Shown: one piece after another, positions 27,909 to 37,030 of the stretch
How the letters are laid out: every line of letters begins with the position of its first letter
Numbering within the stretch: the stretch's first letter is position 1
Assembly (NCBI GenBank): GCA_023256355.1
Contig: JAGDXJ010000002.1
Span: 1 to 39,654 of the forward strand
DNA length: 39,654 bases
DNA from: Nitrososphaerales archaeon
GTDB taxonomy: Archaea > Thermoproteota > Nitrososphaeria > Conexivisphaerales > UBA164
Direction: 5' to 3'
Position numbers and translations under genes: made by a program
The notes under the pieces: model-generated
Seen by the model: only the letters and a program-made list of their open reading frames with translations
Database searches by the model: none
Told to the model about the DNA's origin: nothing

Positions 27909-29174
27909 ATGAGCTTCGTAACAAAGATGGTTTGTTCAAGGTGCGGAAAAGTTTATGATCCAAAAGAAGGACATGTTATGTGTGATAAAAAAGACCTTGG
28001 TAGGCTTGATATATTCTATGATTACGAAAAGATAAAGGAAAAGCTCACCAAAGAATCCCTTGCAAAAAGATCCCGTGATACATGGAGATGGAGAGAGCTG
28101 ATGCCCGTAGATGAAAAGTATGCGGTAAGACTTGGAGAAGGCGGAACACCCCTGATAAAGGCCACAAGGCTGGCAGAAGCATACGGGCTTAAAGAGCTTT
28201 ATATTAAGGACGAAACAAGAAACCCAACAGGTTCATTTAAGGACAGATCTATGTCTGTTAGCGTAGCAAAAGCCGTTGAGCTGGGCGTGAAGGTTGATAC
28301 GACTGCAAGCAGCGGTAACGCGGCCGCAGCCTTAGCAGCATATTCTGCAAAAGCGGGAATAAAGACTGTGGCTTTTGTCCTTTCAACTGCAAGCGTTTCA
28401 AAGGTTGCCCAGCTAAAACTTTACGGAGCATCGGTCATCAAGGTAAGGGGGATCGAAAAAGGAGAGGATCCAACAGTAAAGATGATGCTTGCGGCTGTTG
28501 AAGAGATGGGCTGGTACCCTTCACCTTCTTTTGGGCCTTTTAACCCTTACCAGGTTGAAGGACCAAAGGGCATATCGTTCGAAGTCGCTGAACAGTTCGA
28601 ATGGAAACCATATGACTGGATGCTAGTTCCCACAGGGAGCAGCTGTCTGCTTGCTGGTATATGGAAAGGCGTTAGGGATCTAAGGGAGATCGGCTTAGCA
28701 AACTATTATCCAAGGCTTGTGCCGGTTCAGCCTGAAGGGAACAGCCCTCTTGTCAGGGCCATAAAAAACAACATACCATTTGAAAAGATTGAGGCTGAAA
28801 AGCATCCGCACACCATAGCATCGGGACTATCAGATCCATACCCCTGGGATGGGGATGCAGCTTTGGAGGGAGTAAAGAAGACCGGAGGTACAGGAGAATC
28901 GGCAAACGACGAAGAAATTGCACAGGCTGTAAAGGACCTTGCAAAGTATGAGGGTATATTCGCTGAACCCAGCGGAGCTGCGGCTCTTGGCGCTGTAAGG
29001 AAGCTTATTGACAACAAAGTGATTGACCGCAGCGACCGTGTGGTTGTTCTTGTTACCGGTTCAGGATTCAAAGACCTTGCTTTTGCGCAGTCGCTTTATA
29101 AAGAGCCTCCAGAAATAGATGCAGACATAAATCAGTTAAAGAAAGCTCTTAAAGAAGAAGGAGTGCCTTTCTAA
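27909..29174 (+). CDS. thrC: Threonine synthase
   Basis: LGEGGTPLIKATRLAEAYGLKELYIKDETRNPTGSFKDRSMSVSVAKA; TTASSGNAAAALAAYSA. Confidence 0.93.
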   Translation: MSFVTKMVCSRCGKVYDPKEGHVMCDKKDLGRLDIFYDYEKIKEKLTKESLAKRSRDTWRWRELMPVDEKYAVRLGEGGTPLIKATRLAEAYGLKELYIKDETRNPTGSFKDRSMSVSVAKAVELGVKVDTTASSGNAAAALAAYSAKAGIKTVAFVLSTASVSKVAQLKLYGASVIKVRGIEKGEDPTVKMMLAAVEEMGWYPSPSFGPFNPYQVEGPKGISFEVAEQFEWKPYDWMLVPTGSSCLLAGIWKGVRDLREIGLANYYPRLVPVQPEGNSPLVRAIKNNIPFEKIEAEKHPHTIASGLSDPYPWDGDAALEGVKKTGGTGESANDEEIAQAVKDLAKYEGIFAEPSGAAALGAVRKLIDNKVIDRSDRVVVLVTGSGFKDLAFAQSLYKEPPEIDADINQLKKALKEEGVPF

Positions 29175-29197
29175 AAAATATTTCAGAAAAATAAATT

Positions 29198-29692
29198 TTA
29201 AGATTTTGTTTCTTTTTTATAGTATTTTTCTGCGTCTTTAACAGCTTCGTATATCTGATAGTATGTGCCACACCTACAAATTACGCCGTTAAGCTCTTTT
29301 TTCAGTTCTTCGCCGTCGACTTCAGGATTCTTGGTAAGCACGTAGTGAGAAGTGACTACAAAGGCAGGCGTGCAAAAACCGCACTGCATAGCTCCATGTT
29401 TGACAAAAGATTCCATCAGCTTCTTTGCTCTTTCGTCAGAATACAGACCTTCAGCTGTAATCACTTCTTTTCCGTCCGTTTCAACCGCAAGGGTCATGCA
29501 GCTCTTCACCGGTATACCATCCAGCAGTACAGTACACAGACCGCATTCTCCTCTCCAGCATGCTGCTTTTACGCTCGTTATACCAAGCTTCTCCCTTAAC
29601 ACGTTAAGCAGCAACTCGTTGTCTTCGACTGTTATCTCTTTTGTTATCCCGTTTACCTTTAGAGATATCGTCTTCATTTTAAGCACCACCAA
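29198..29692 (-). CDS. Molybdenum hydroxylase small (2x[2Fe-2S]) subunit
   Basis: CWRGECGLCTVLLDG...C; MQCGFCTPAFVV...GVICRCGTYYQIYEAV. Confidence 0.95.
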   Translation of the reverse strand: MVVLKMKTISLKVNGITKEITVEDNELLLNVLREKLGITSVKAACWRGECGLCTVLLDGIPVKSCMTLAVETDGKEVITAEGLYSDERAKKLMESFVKHGAMQCGFCTPAFVVTSHYVLTKNPEVDGEELKKELNGVICRCGTYYQIYEAVKDAEKYYKKETKS

Positions 29693-30545
29693 ATACTTCC
29701 TTTAATGCGCGAACAGCAAGCACTTTAGAAACTTCTTTCCTGTATTCTGAGCTAGCAACCGCATCGGACATAGGTTTGACGTTTGAACCTATTATTTCTG
29801 AAGCATTCTTTAAGTTTTCTGAAAGTGAAGCTTCCCACTTCCATTGCAGAGATTTATGATCAAAGTAATAGGGTCTTGGGGCTATTGCCCCTATTACCAC
29901 CGATAGCTTTCTTTCTTTTAAGAGAGCAGATACGGCAACAGTAGCTATTGCTACCTCGCTTGCGTTGATTAACTTCAAATAGGTGCCCTTTAAACCGCTG
30001 CTGTAAGGAACTATTATTTCTGTAATCATTTCATCATCTTTTAAAGAAGTCCTTCCCAAACCAATAACAAGTTCTGAGGCCGGTATAGTCCGCTCTCCGT
30101 CCTGACTTTTTATCCTGAGTAAAGAATCCATCGACATGAGCGCAGGAAGCCCATCAGTACTTGGCATCCCAACGCTTATGTTGCCCCCTATTGTAACAGT
30201 GTGCTGAAGCGTTCGGTCTCCCATATAAGATGCGGCTTTTGCCAGCGCAGGAAGGTTATCCCTGACTATCAAAGAATTTTGCAGTTCAATGGCTGTCACT
30301 GCGCTCCCTATTTTAATTCCGTTTTCTGTTTTGCTGATCTTCTTTAATTCATCTATACCTTTTATATCAATCACGTATTCTGGGAAAATCTGTCTCTCTT
30401 TCATAAGGTTTACAAGCATTATTCCGCCAGCCATAACCTTTGCTTTCCCCTTGTACTGTCTTAGCAAAGATAGAGCGTCTTCGAGTTTTTTAGGTTTAAA
30501 ATAGGTGAATTTTGGAAGCGTAAAATAAGGTGTTGTAAAGCTCAA
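29679..30545 (-). CDS. Molybdenum hydroxylase medium (FAD-binding) subunit
   Basis: FTYFKPKKLEDALSLLRQYKGKAKVMAGGIMLVNLMK; TVTIGGNISVGMPSTDGLPALMSMDS. The ORF extends to 30635, but homology-like sequence begins near a TTG at 30545. Confidence 0.9.
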   Translation of the reverse strand: MSFTTPYFTLPKFTYFKPKKLEDALSLLRQYKGKAKVMAGGIMLVNLMKERQIFPEYVIDIKGIDELKKISKTENGIKIGSAVTAIELQNSLIVRDNLPALAKAASYMGDRTLQHTVTIGGNISVGMPSTDGLPALMSMDSLLRIKSQDGERTIPASELVIGLGRTSLKDDEMITEIIVPYSSGLKGTYLKLINASEVAIATVAVSALLKERKLSVVIGAIAPRPYYFDHKSLQWKWEASLSENLKNASEIIGSNVKPMSDAVASSEYRKEVSKVLAVRALKEVFGGA

Positions 30546-32950
30546 ACCTGCTGCACCTCTTTTATGCCTTCTTCGAAAAACAGTTTCTGAGCCTTTTCTA
30601 TAAGCTCCGGTTTTTGTTCCTTTATAGCTTTCCACAGCTTTTCAGCTGTAATAGGAAGCTGGTTTATCTTTACGCCTGTGGCCCTTAGTATCGCATTTGC
30701 TATAGCAGGCGCAACACCGACCATTACGTGCTCCCCAACTCCTCTTGCCCCAAGCGGTCCGTCCTTCTGAGGCGTTTCTATCATGTAACTCTCCATGCTT
30801 GCTGTCATGTCTTCAAAATGAGGTACATAGTAATTTATCAGGTTCGGGTTTATAACTCTGCCATCCTCGCCAAATTTTAACTCCTCGTAAAGAGCAGAGC
30901 CAAGGCCCATTATAAAGCCACCATCCATTTGCCCTTTAACTAAAAGCGGGTCTATGGCTTTTCCGATGTCATATACCTGTATAGCTCTTAGCACCTTAAC
31001 TTCTCCTGTAAGCAGGTCTATCTCCAGTTCCACCCCAGTTCCGCCGTAAGTATGAAACACTGTGTTTGACCCATGCCCGCTGGCATCAAGGAAGGTGTTA
31101 AGCACAGGCGCATAGCTGCCCCTTCCTATTACTGGAGAGCCAACGGTTGTCCCGTCAGGATACGTGTACCCCATAGCAAATTCCTTTATTTCTTTCCTTA
31201 TCCATGGATGAGACTTTGAGAAAGCGTAACCATCTGAAACTTCCACATCGCTAACGGGCACTTTAAAAACTCTTGAAGCTGTATCCTTTATCTGATTCTT
31301 CGCGTCCTCTATTGCCCTCAAAAGCGCGATGCCATCTGAAAAGAGACCCCTGCTGCCTACGGTCTGCCACGTATATGGGTTGGTATCAGTGCTCACCATT
31401 TCAAGCTGATTGATCTTGACCTTTTCAAGCGGAATACCAAATTCTTCAGCGACTATTACTGCCAGCGATGTAGGTGTTCCCTGTCCCATACTTCCGTTTC
31501 CTGTAAGCACATCTATCGTGCCATCTTCGTTCAGTTTTACAACAGCAGACGATCCTGCGTTAGGAGGCTGAGAAGGAGCCTTTACAAGCAGCGCTATGCC
31601 CTTTGCCCTTACCTTCCATGGCTCTGAAGGTCTATCAACATGATCTGGTTCTAATGCCTGCGCCAGTACTGAAAGAACTTTCTGAGGATCACCTTCATCT
31701 TCCCTTACCCTTTCTCCTGTAGCTCTTACAGACTCACCTGGCTTCAAAAGGTTTCTGCGCCTTATTTCTACCGGATCTATTCCGAGAACGCTTGCCGCTC
31801 TGTCGAGCGTGAGTTCAAGGGCCCAGTGGTTTTCGGGGTGACCAAAGCCCCTCATTGCTGTTGTTGGTATCTTGTTTGTGTATACGGCATAAGATTTTAC
31901 GTGTACGTTTGGAACATCATACGCTCCATCCGCTGAGTACCCGGCTGTTCTTGCAACGTTTATCGTATAATCAGCATAAGCGCCCGCATCAAGGTAGAAG
32001 TCGGCTTGGTAAGCAACAAACCTTCCGTCCCTTTTAAAACCGGCCTTTACTTTGGCTATAAAACCATCCCTTACCGGAGCAGAAGTCATCTGTTCGGCCC
32101 TGCTCAAAACTAGCTTTACCGGTTTTCTTCCTACAAGTTTTGAAAGAAGTGCAACAAGCGGTTCCCATCCAAGCCCGGCTTTTAACCCGAAACCTCCGCC
32201 TGCGGGCGGCGCATGAACTATTATTCTGTTAACTGGCAACCCGATGGCGTCAGCCATCAAAAACCTGGTTGCGAACGGCGACTGTATGCTGGTCCATAGC
32301 TCAACGTAATCGTCAAACCGCCACCATGCAAGCACATTCTGTGTTTCCATGGTTACGTGACTTATCTGGGGTAACCTGTACGTTTCCTCTATGATTACAA
32401 CATCATCTTCTTGAAAAGCTTTCTCGACATCCCCGTGCTTGAGCTCGAATAGATTCGCTATGTTAGTGCCAGGAATAGGATGAAAACCGGGGAAGACCCT
32501 GTACTCCCCGAGCTTCTCATGTATTAACGGAGCATCTTTTTCAAGAGCTCTTTCAACGGTAAGCACTGGTTCAAGCGGCTCATAATCAACCTTAACCTTT
32601 TCTGCTCCTTCTTCGGCAGCCTCCAGAGAGTCAGCTATAACAGCTGCCACAGGATGACCTATCCACCTAACTTTATCAACAGCCAGAACGTCTCTGTCCG
32701 AAAGGTACAAGCCAAGCCTATATGGAAAGTCTTTACCTGTTGCTACCTTAATCACTCCTTTTACCTTTAGAGCTTCAGAAACATCTATGTTCTTGATCTT
32801 TGCATGAGGATACTTGCTTGTTACAAGCTTTGCATAAAGGGTTCCAGGAAAAAATGTGTCGAAGGCGTACTTCAGGGTCCCTGTAACTTTAAGCCAAGAA
32901 TCAGCTTGAGGGACCTCTTTCCCAACATATTTATTACTCATATGTAACAT
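30542..32950 (-). CDS. Molybdenum hydroxylase large (molybdopterin-binding) subunit, xanthine dehydrogenase/aldehyde oxidase superfamily
   Basis: 802 aa; AGGGFGLKAG; TTAMRGFGHPENHWALELTLDRAASVLGIDPVEIRRRNLL; DGPLGARGVGEHVMVGVAPAIANAI. Confidence 0.93.
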   Translation of the reverse strand: MLHMSNKYVGKEVPQADSWLKVTGTLKYAFDTFFPGTLYAKLVTSKYPHAKIKNIDVSEALKVKGVIKVATGKDFPYRLGLYLSDRDVLAVDKVRWIGHPVAAVIADSLEAAEEGAEKVKVDYEPLEPVLTVERALEKDAPLIHEKLGEYRVFPGFHPIPGTNIANLFELKHGDVEKAFQEDDVVIIEETYRLPQISHVTMETQNVLAWWRFDDYVELWTSIQSPFATRFLMADAIGLPVNRIIVHAPPAGGGFGLKAGLGWEPLVALLSKLVGRKPVKLVLSRAEQMTSAPVRDGFIAKVKAGFKRDGRFVAYQADFYLDAGAYADYTINVARTAGYSADGAYDVPNVHVKSYAVYTNKIPTTAMRGFGHPENHWALELTLDRAASVLGIDPVEIRRRNLLKPGESVRATGERVREDEGDPQKVLSVLAQALEPDHVDRPSEPWKVRAKGIALLVKAPSQPPNAGSSAVVKLNEDGTIDVLTGNGSMGQGTPTSLAVIVAEEFGIPLEKVKINQLEMVSTDTNPYTWQTVGSRGLFSDGIALLRAIEDAKNQIKDTASRVFKVPVSDVEVSDGYAFSKSHPWIRKEIKEFAMGYTYPDGTTVGSPVIGRGSYAPVLNTFLDASGHGSNTVFHTYGGTGVELEIDLLTGEVKVLRAIQVYDIGKAIDPLLVKGQMDGGFIMGLGSALYEELKFGEDGRVINPNLINYYVPHFEDMTASMESYMIETPQKDGPLGARGVGEHVMVGVAPAIANAILRATGVKINQLPITAEKLWKAIKEQKPELIEKAQKLFFEEGIKEVQQV

Positions 32951-33136
32951 TATAATGGTAAAGGTGCTTATATAAACTTTTGAACCAAAATACTAAAAAA
33001 TAGATAAACGTCCAAGTTTAGAAGCTAAAAGTACTTTATCAAACATTTTATATTCATTTTTATAAAAAACGTTCAGCCCTAAAAGCTGACATATCTTTGC
33101 CCTAAAGTAAGAAGCTTTCGATCTGCATAAAAATTT

Positions 33137-33892
33137 TTAATCTTCAAGCATTTTTATGTGTTTTACTGGGTTACCCTCAAACTTAAAGACCCTGCTTATA
33201 ATCATGAGCTCAGGCCCGGTCGTGCTTTTTCCTACGATGAGCCCGTTTGTATTTCCCACTATTCCTGAAGCAACAAAAGGCACTCCGCCGTTGATAGAGC
33301 CAACATCTACATCTACGCCTAGAATTTCTCTGGCTTTCTTTAGCTCCTCTTCGTTGGTCATGGGGTGCAGCAGGGCTCCCTTGTTAGTAGCTATGCCCAC
33401 AGCGCCAACCTGAAAGTATCCGGCTATAGGCATTCTGATCAGCTTTATCTTTAAAACTCTGGACGCCTGTTCAACTTCTCTGTCAGAAAGTATTGGAGAA
33501 GCAATGCCGCCGTAGTCGTTTACGAGTAGGAGGTTTCCTACAGATGTATATATAGAATCAAGCCTTTCTACGGGACCGTTGATTGAGTTCTCTAAGCTTA
33601 TTATTTCGTCATCAGTAGCAAACTTCGTTATAAGAGCACCTGAAGTATTTATCGATAGAAGCGGACCGAGGAGTCTGCCTCCTCCTGCGCTGGCATAATA
33701 AAAGTTAACCTTCAGCATTTCTGCCATAAGTTTTCCTTTTCTTTCCGGGTATCCATAAGGTATCAAAAGCGCACGCTCAGATACCTTTAAAAACAATCCC
33801 ACGTTCGGGTTTCTATAAACGTTATACAGGTATATCGACAACTTTTGTTTTTGTAGTTTTTCTGCTTTTAAACCTTTATTTAAATCCAGCAA
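33137..33892 (-). CDS. eif6: Translation initiation factor aIF6
   Basis: YRNPNVGLFLKVSERALLIPYG...TNKGALLHPMTNEEELKKAREILGVDVDVGSINGGVPFVASGIVGNTNGLIVG. Start may be downstream of the annotated M. Confidence 0.93.
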   Translation of the reverse strand: MLDLNKGLKAEKLQKQKLSIYLYNVYRNPNVGLFLKVSERALLIPYGYPERKGKLMAEMLKVNFYYASAGGGRLLGPLLSINTSGALITKFATDDEIISLENSINGPVERLDSIYTSVGNLLLVNDYGGIASPILSDREVEQASRVLKIKLIRMPIAGYFQVGAVGIATNKGALLHPMTNEEELKKAREILGVDVDVGSINGGVPFVASGIVGNTNGLIVGKSTTGPELMIISRVFKFEGNPVKHIKMLED

Positions 33893-33927
33893 AAATTTTT
33901 ATTGTTAAAATCGAAATCTATGACCAG

Positions 33928-34491
33928 ATGCAGGGGATCTTAAACATAGCGCTAATCTTGATTGTAGCGGTACTGTATGTACCTGGAGCAATAGAGGATT
34001 TCAGAAAGAGGGAAGTAGACGATGTGTTCATTTTCATGCCATACATATCATACGTCATTACTTATGCCCTGTTTGGAACAATGATAGTTGCTGTGGGTTT
34101 ATTTATGGCTGCAGTGATAGCTATTGCTTCCTATTTACTGTACAGATACAATTACATAGCAAGCGGTGATCTGCTAGGTCTCCCCGCAATATTCTCTGCC
34201 ATCTACGCGTTAAACTTTATAGCGGTATTTATTTCCCTAATAACAGCGTTTGATCTGTACAGAGTTTATATAAAAAAGAAAGGGCTTAAGGTAAAAAGAG
34301 ACAGTATAGAAAAACGTGAAAAAAATTTCTGGCTGCCTGTTAAAGACAAACTAAGGAAGACGAGCGAAGACCCCAGTGAGAATGATAAAAAGACAGAATC
34401 TTACGAATACGGCGTCCCGCTGTTGGGTTACGCTTTTCTTGCGTGCTTTTTTTCTCTTGTTTCTTACGCAGTTATTGTCTTTTTTGCTTGA
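33928..34491 (+). CDS. A24-family prepilin/preflagellin peptidase-like membrane protein
   Basis: PGAIEDFRKREVDD and GDLLGLPAIFSA (two catalytic Asp motifs), multiple TM segments. Confidence 0.75.
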   Translation: MQGILNIALILIVAVLYVPGAIEDFRKREVDDVFIFMPYISYVITYALFGTMIVAVGLFMAAVIAIASYLLYRYNYIASGDLLGLPAIFSAIYALNFIAVFISLITAFDLYRVYIKKKGLKVKRDSIEKREKNFWLPVKDKLRKTSEDPSENDKKTESYEYGVPLLGYAFLACFFSLVSYAVIVFFA

Positions 34492-34554
34492 AAGTAAAGT
34501 GAGCGTTTTTTACTTCTCCAGTATTAGCTTCAAACTTTATTAAGATTTTAAGAA

Positions 34555-34565
34555 TGGGCCCGGTG
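34555..34565 (+). repeat. Left attachment site core (attL)
   Basis: Exact 11-bp match TGGGCCCGGTG to the tRNA-Met 3' end at 39603-39613, direct orientation. Confidence 0.8.
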
Positions 34566-34613
34566 ACACTATATATAAACTTAACTAAATCTTTATAAAC
34601 AGTTAGACAATAT

Positions 34614-34627
34614 GTTAATCAATTAAC
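34614..34627. promoter_or_regulatory. Candidate operator palindrome GTTAAT-CA-ATTAAC
   Basis: 6-bp inverted repeat about 27 bp downstream of TATA-like TTTATAAA (34592-34599), upstream of the Xis-like gene. Confidence 0.4.
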
Positions 34628-34663
34628 GTATTACTATGCATTAGGTGCTTTATAATCATTGCT

Positions 34664-34846
34664 ATGAGTGGTAAAATGTACACCGTAAAGGAGCTGGCAA
34701 TAATGCTGAACGTTAGCCAGAGCACAGTGCGAAGAATGATCTATAAGGGGCAGATTAAGGCCGTCAGGTTGCCAACCGGCACTTTAAGAATTCCGGAAGA
34801 TGAAGTAGCTAGGTTATTGAGACCAGAAGGGGGTGATAAATCATGA
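34664..34846 (+). CDS. MerR/excisionase-like HTH protein
   Basis: MYTVKELAIMLNVSQSTVRRMIYKGQIKAVRLPTGTLRIPEDEVARLL, the excisionase-family HTH signature. Confidence 0.85.
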   Translation: MSGKMYTVKELAIMLNVSQSTVRRMIYKGQIKAVRLPTGTLRIPEDEVARLLRPEGGDKS

Positions 34847-35208
34847 ATGAAAATAAATCAACTCACATATGGCACATGCCAGGTAATATTACAATAAAAG
34901 AAACAGTTATAGGTACCAGTGAACTTGAATTTGAGCCAGACAACTGCTGTGAACAACTGGAAGCTGAGACCAAGGAACTAAAGGCAGAAATAGATAGGTT
35001 GAAAGCTGAGCTGGTTGCAAAGGATAAGGAGATAGCAGAGCTGAACGATAAATTAAGTGCAATGTTCCCGGTTGAAGAAAAGATAATAGGTGAAACAAAG
35101 CTTGAGAATAACGAAAGCAAACAAGACAAAAAGAAACCGACACAAAAAGACAAAGAAAGCAAATCGGCAAACACGAAAGATGAAGAGGAGTTTGACTTCA
35201 ACTTTTGA
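34843..35208 (+). CDS. Coiled-coil protein with acidic C-terminal tip
   Basis: 4-nt overlap with the HTH gene; EQLEAETKELKAEIDRLKAELVAKDKEIAELNDKL; ends KDEEEFDFNF. Confidence 0.7.
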   Translation: MNENKSTHIWHMPGNITIKETVIGTSELEFEPDNCCEQLEAETKELKAEIDRLKAELVAKDKEIAELNDKLSAMFPVEEKIIGETKLENNESKQDKKKPTQKDKESKSANTKDEEEFDFNF

Positions 35209-35378
35209 ATGCGAGAGATTTAAAAGTAGAAAATGAAAGGCTCAAAGAGGAGCTGAAAGCCAGAGATATTGAAATAAGCGAACTACGAAAGGAAATAGAT
35301 AGGCTCAAGACTAGGATGAGTACAATGCGCGATTTTGACATAAAAATCTATGGAGTAACAAAGCTTGAAGGCGTGTAA
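35205..35378 (+). CDS. Small (57 aa) coiled-coil protein related to the upstream gene
   Basis: TTG start overlapping the upstream TGA; LNARDLKVENERLKEELKARDIEISELRKEIDRLKTRMSTMRDFDIKIYGVTKLEGV. Not in the supplied ORF list (shorter than 60 aa). Confidence 0.6.
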   Translation: MNARDLKVENERLKEELKARDIEISELRKEIDRLKTRMSTMRDFDIKIYGVTKLEGV

Positions 35379-35392
35379 ACCACGCCATTTTT

Positions 35393-36166
35393 TTATTGAT
35401 TGAATGGTGCGGGTTTCATGGTTAAAGTTATCCCTTCGTAGGTGCGCCAGTCAGTTGTTATGATGATCAGTTTTCTAACAAATTTGCGTGCCTCGATCAG
35501 CAGGGCCCTTAGGTTTGTGTCGTCCTTGAACCTGTGCCCTTCCTCAACCACTATAACCCAGGACTGGAGAGCCCCTGAATTCTTGATGAAGTTCAGGTGT
35601 GAAAACAAGGTTGCTGCTTCTGCTTTTGATATTTCAACGTTGCTGTTTGGCACAAAGCGGATCCGCAGGCCATTGGCACTGCCCCAATCTATGCCAAAGA
35701 ATTTGCCCAGGTCTATGCGCTTGAATTCTTGGTATTCATTGTCCACGTCCAGGATAAAGGCGTTCCTTGGTCCGATGGTTGGCGCTGCCGGCCCCGGCCT
35801 TGCATTCATGTAGCGGTCAATGAGAGCCTTTACGGTTGTGGTCTTACCCGAACCGCTTTCGCCAGTTATGATTATCGGTCTGGTGCCGGACCTTTCAAAT
35901 GCCTGCTCATAGTTGGCCACGGGTACAACACCTTCCCTTTCAATCACATTGGCCATGTAAGCTATGACAGAATCAACTGTCCTGAAGCCAAGCTTAATTT
36001 TTAGCGCTTTTACTTTACGCATTGTGCCTAATGAAATGTGGTAATTGGTAAAGACGTTAAGCTCCCTTGGGTCTCCCGGTGGGATCACTTCATTCCAGTA
36101 ACCACGTTTGTGCTTTGACTCTGAATTGCCCTCTGGATTATTAAGCGTCATATACATATAAAGCAC
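35393..36166 (-). CDS. P-loop ATPase (HerA/FtsK-like) with putative N-terminal RHH domain
   Basis: ITGESGSGKTTTVKAL (Walker A), WVIVVEEGHRF (Walker B), LIEARKFVRKLIIITTDWRTYEG; N-terminal YHISLGTMRKVKALKIKLGFRTVDSVIAYMANVIERE. Confidence 0.75.
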   Translation of the reverse strand: MLYMYMTLNNPEGNSESKHKRGYWNEVIPPGDPRELNVFTNYHISLGTMRKVKALKIKLGFRTVDSVIAYMANVIEREGVVPVANYEQAFERSGTRPIIITGESGSGKTTTVKALIDRYMNARPGPAAPTIGPRNAFILDVDNEYQEFKRIDLGKFFGIDWGSANGLRIRFVPNSNVEISKAEAATLFSHLNFIKNSGALQSWVIVVEEGHRFKDDTNLRALLIEARKFVRKLIIITTDWRTYEGITLTMKPAPFNQ

Positions 36167-36249
36167 ATAAATGTTAAATTTTGATTAATAAAATCTTCAA
36201 AATTTATTATTTTTGAATAACATAAATAATTGCAAGAACGATTTGGAAT

Positions 36250-36732
36250 TTAAAACCTCACAAATATAGTATGTGCTAGTTTGTAAAGCGAGTATAAAAT
36301 TGAAAAGATTATTCCTAATTCTAATGTGGTAATAAACCAAGCAAGAGAGTAAGCAAACATTGTGTAGCCAAACGAATATGTTATTGGATAAAAGGAGAAT
36401 TCAGTTACTTGAAAATATGGCACAACGAAAATACCCAGTATGAATGCTAAAACACTTGATATAAAAACCATAGCGAATAACTTTGCAACGTCATATATTT
36501 TGGAAATAAATAGGTAATACCTAAAACCGAACCATAGGCCAGATATAGCGCCTAGGGCATCAATTATATACCAAACATAAATAACTATCGAATTTTGAAT
36601 AAAATAAAGTATAATTGTTGCAAATATCCAAGTGATAAATATTATGAATAATAATTTATTAAATTTGCTAAAAGGTCGTCTGGTATACCTCCTTGGCCTA
36701 TAATGTTTATGATTGTGCCTATATTGCCACAT
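36250..36732 (-). CDS. Multi-pass membrane protein with basic N-terminus
   Basis: 160 aa, 4-5 hydrophobic segments (LLFIIFITWIFATIILYFI, LFAMVFISSVLAFILGIFVV and others); N-terminal HNHKHYRPRRYTRRPF. Confidence 0.65.
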   Translation of the reverse strand: MWQYRHNHKHYRPRRYTRRPFSKFNKLLFIIFITWIFATIILYFIQNSIVIYVWYIIDALGAISGLWFGFRYYLFISKIYDVAKLFAMVFISSVLAFILGIFVVPYFQVTEFSFYPITYSFGYTMFAYSLAWFITTLELGIIFSILYSLYKLAHTIFVRF

Positions 36733-36860
36733 TTTATATTGGTTATTATAAAGAGCGCGCTAATACTATATAAATAATTCTTTACCAAAAAAATCATAAT
36801 CATAAGATAAATGAACTAACAAAAATGGTTAATGGCACCTATTATGGTCAAGATAAACCT

Positions 36861-37028
36861 TTACTTTTTCCTACCTTTTTTAAAATGTATCCCTGCCATA
36901 TCGGCCACGCGTTTAAATGGGTCATTAGCATAAGTGCCGTTCCTATTCCTGTAACGTGAATTAGCAACTCCAAATAAGGCATCCGTGTTTTCTTCCCAGA
37001 CACTGCGTTTAGGCTTTTTATTAGCCAA
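36861..37028 (-). CDS. Small basic protein (55 aa)
   Basis: TTG start immediately after the nuclease stop; LANKKPKRSVWEENTDALFGVANSRYRNRNGTYANDPFKRVADMAGIHFKKGRKK. Not in the supplied ORF list. Confidence 0.5.
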   Translation of the reverse strand: MANKKPKRSVWEENTDALFGVANSRYRNRNGTYANDPFKRVADMAGIHFKKGRKK

Positions 37029-37030
37029 TT

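Noticed and set aside
34863-35201. 112-aa minus-strand ORF rich in Ser/Leu
   Set aside because: Antisense to the Lys/Glu-rich coiled-coil gene; a low-complexity shadow.
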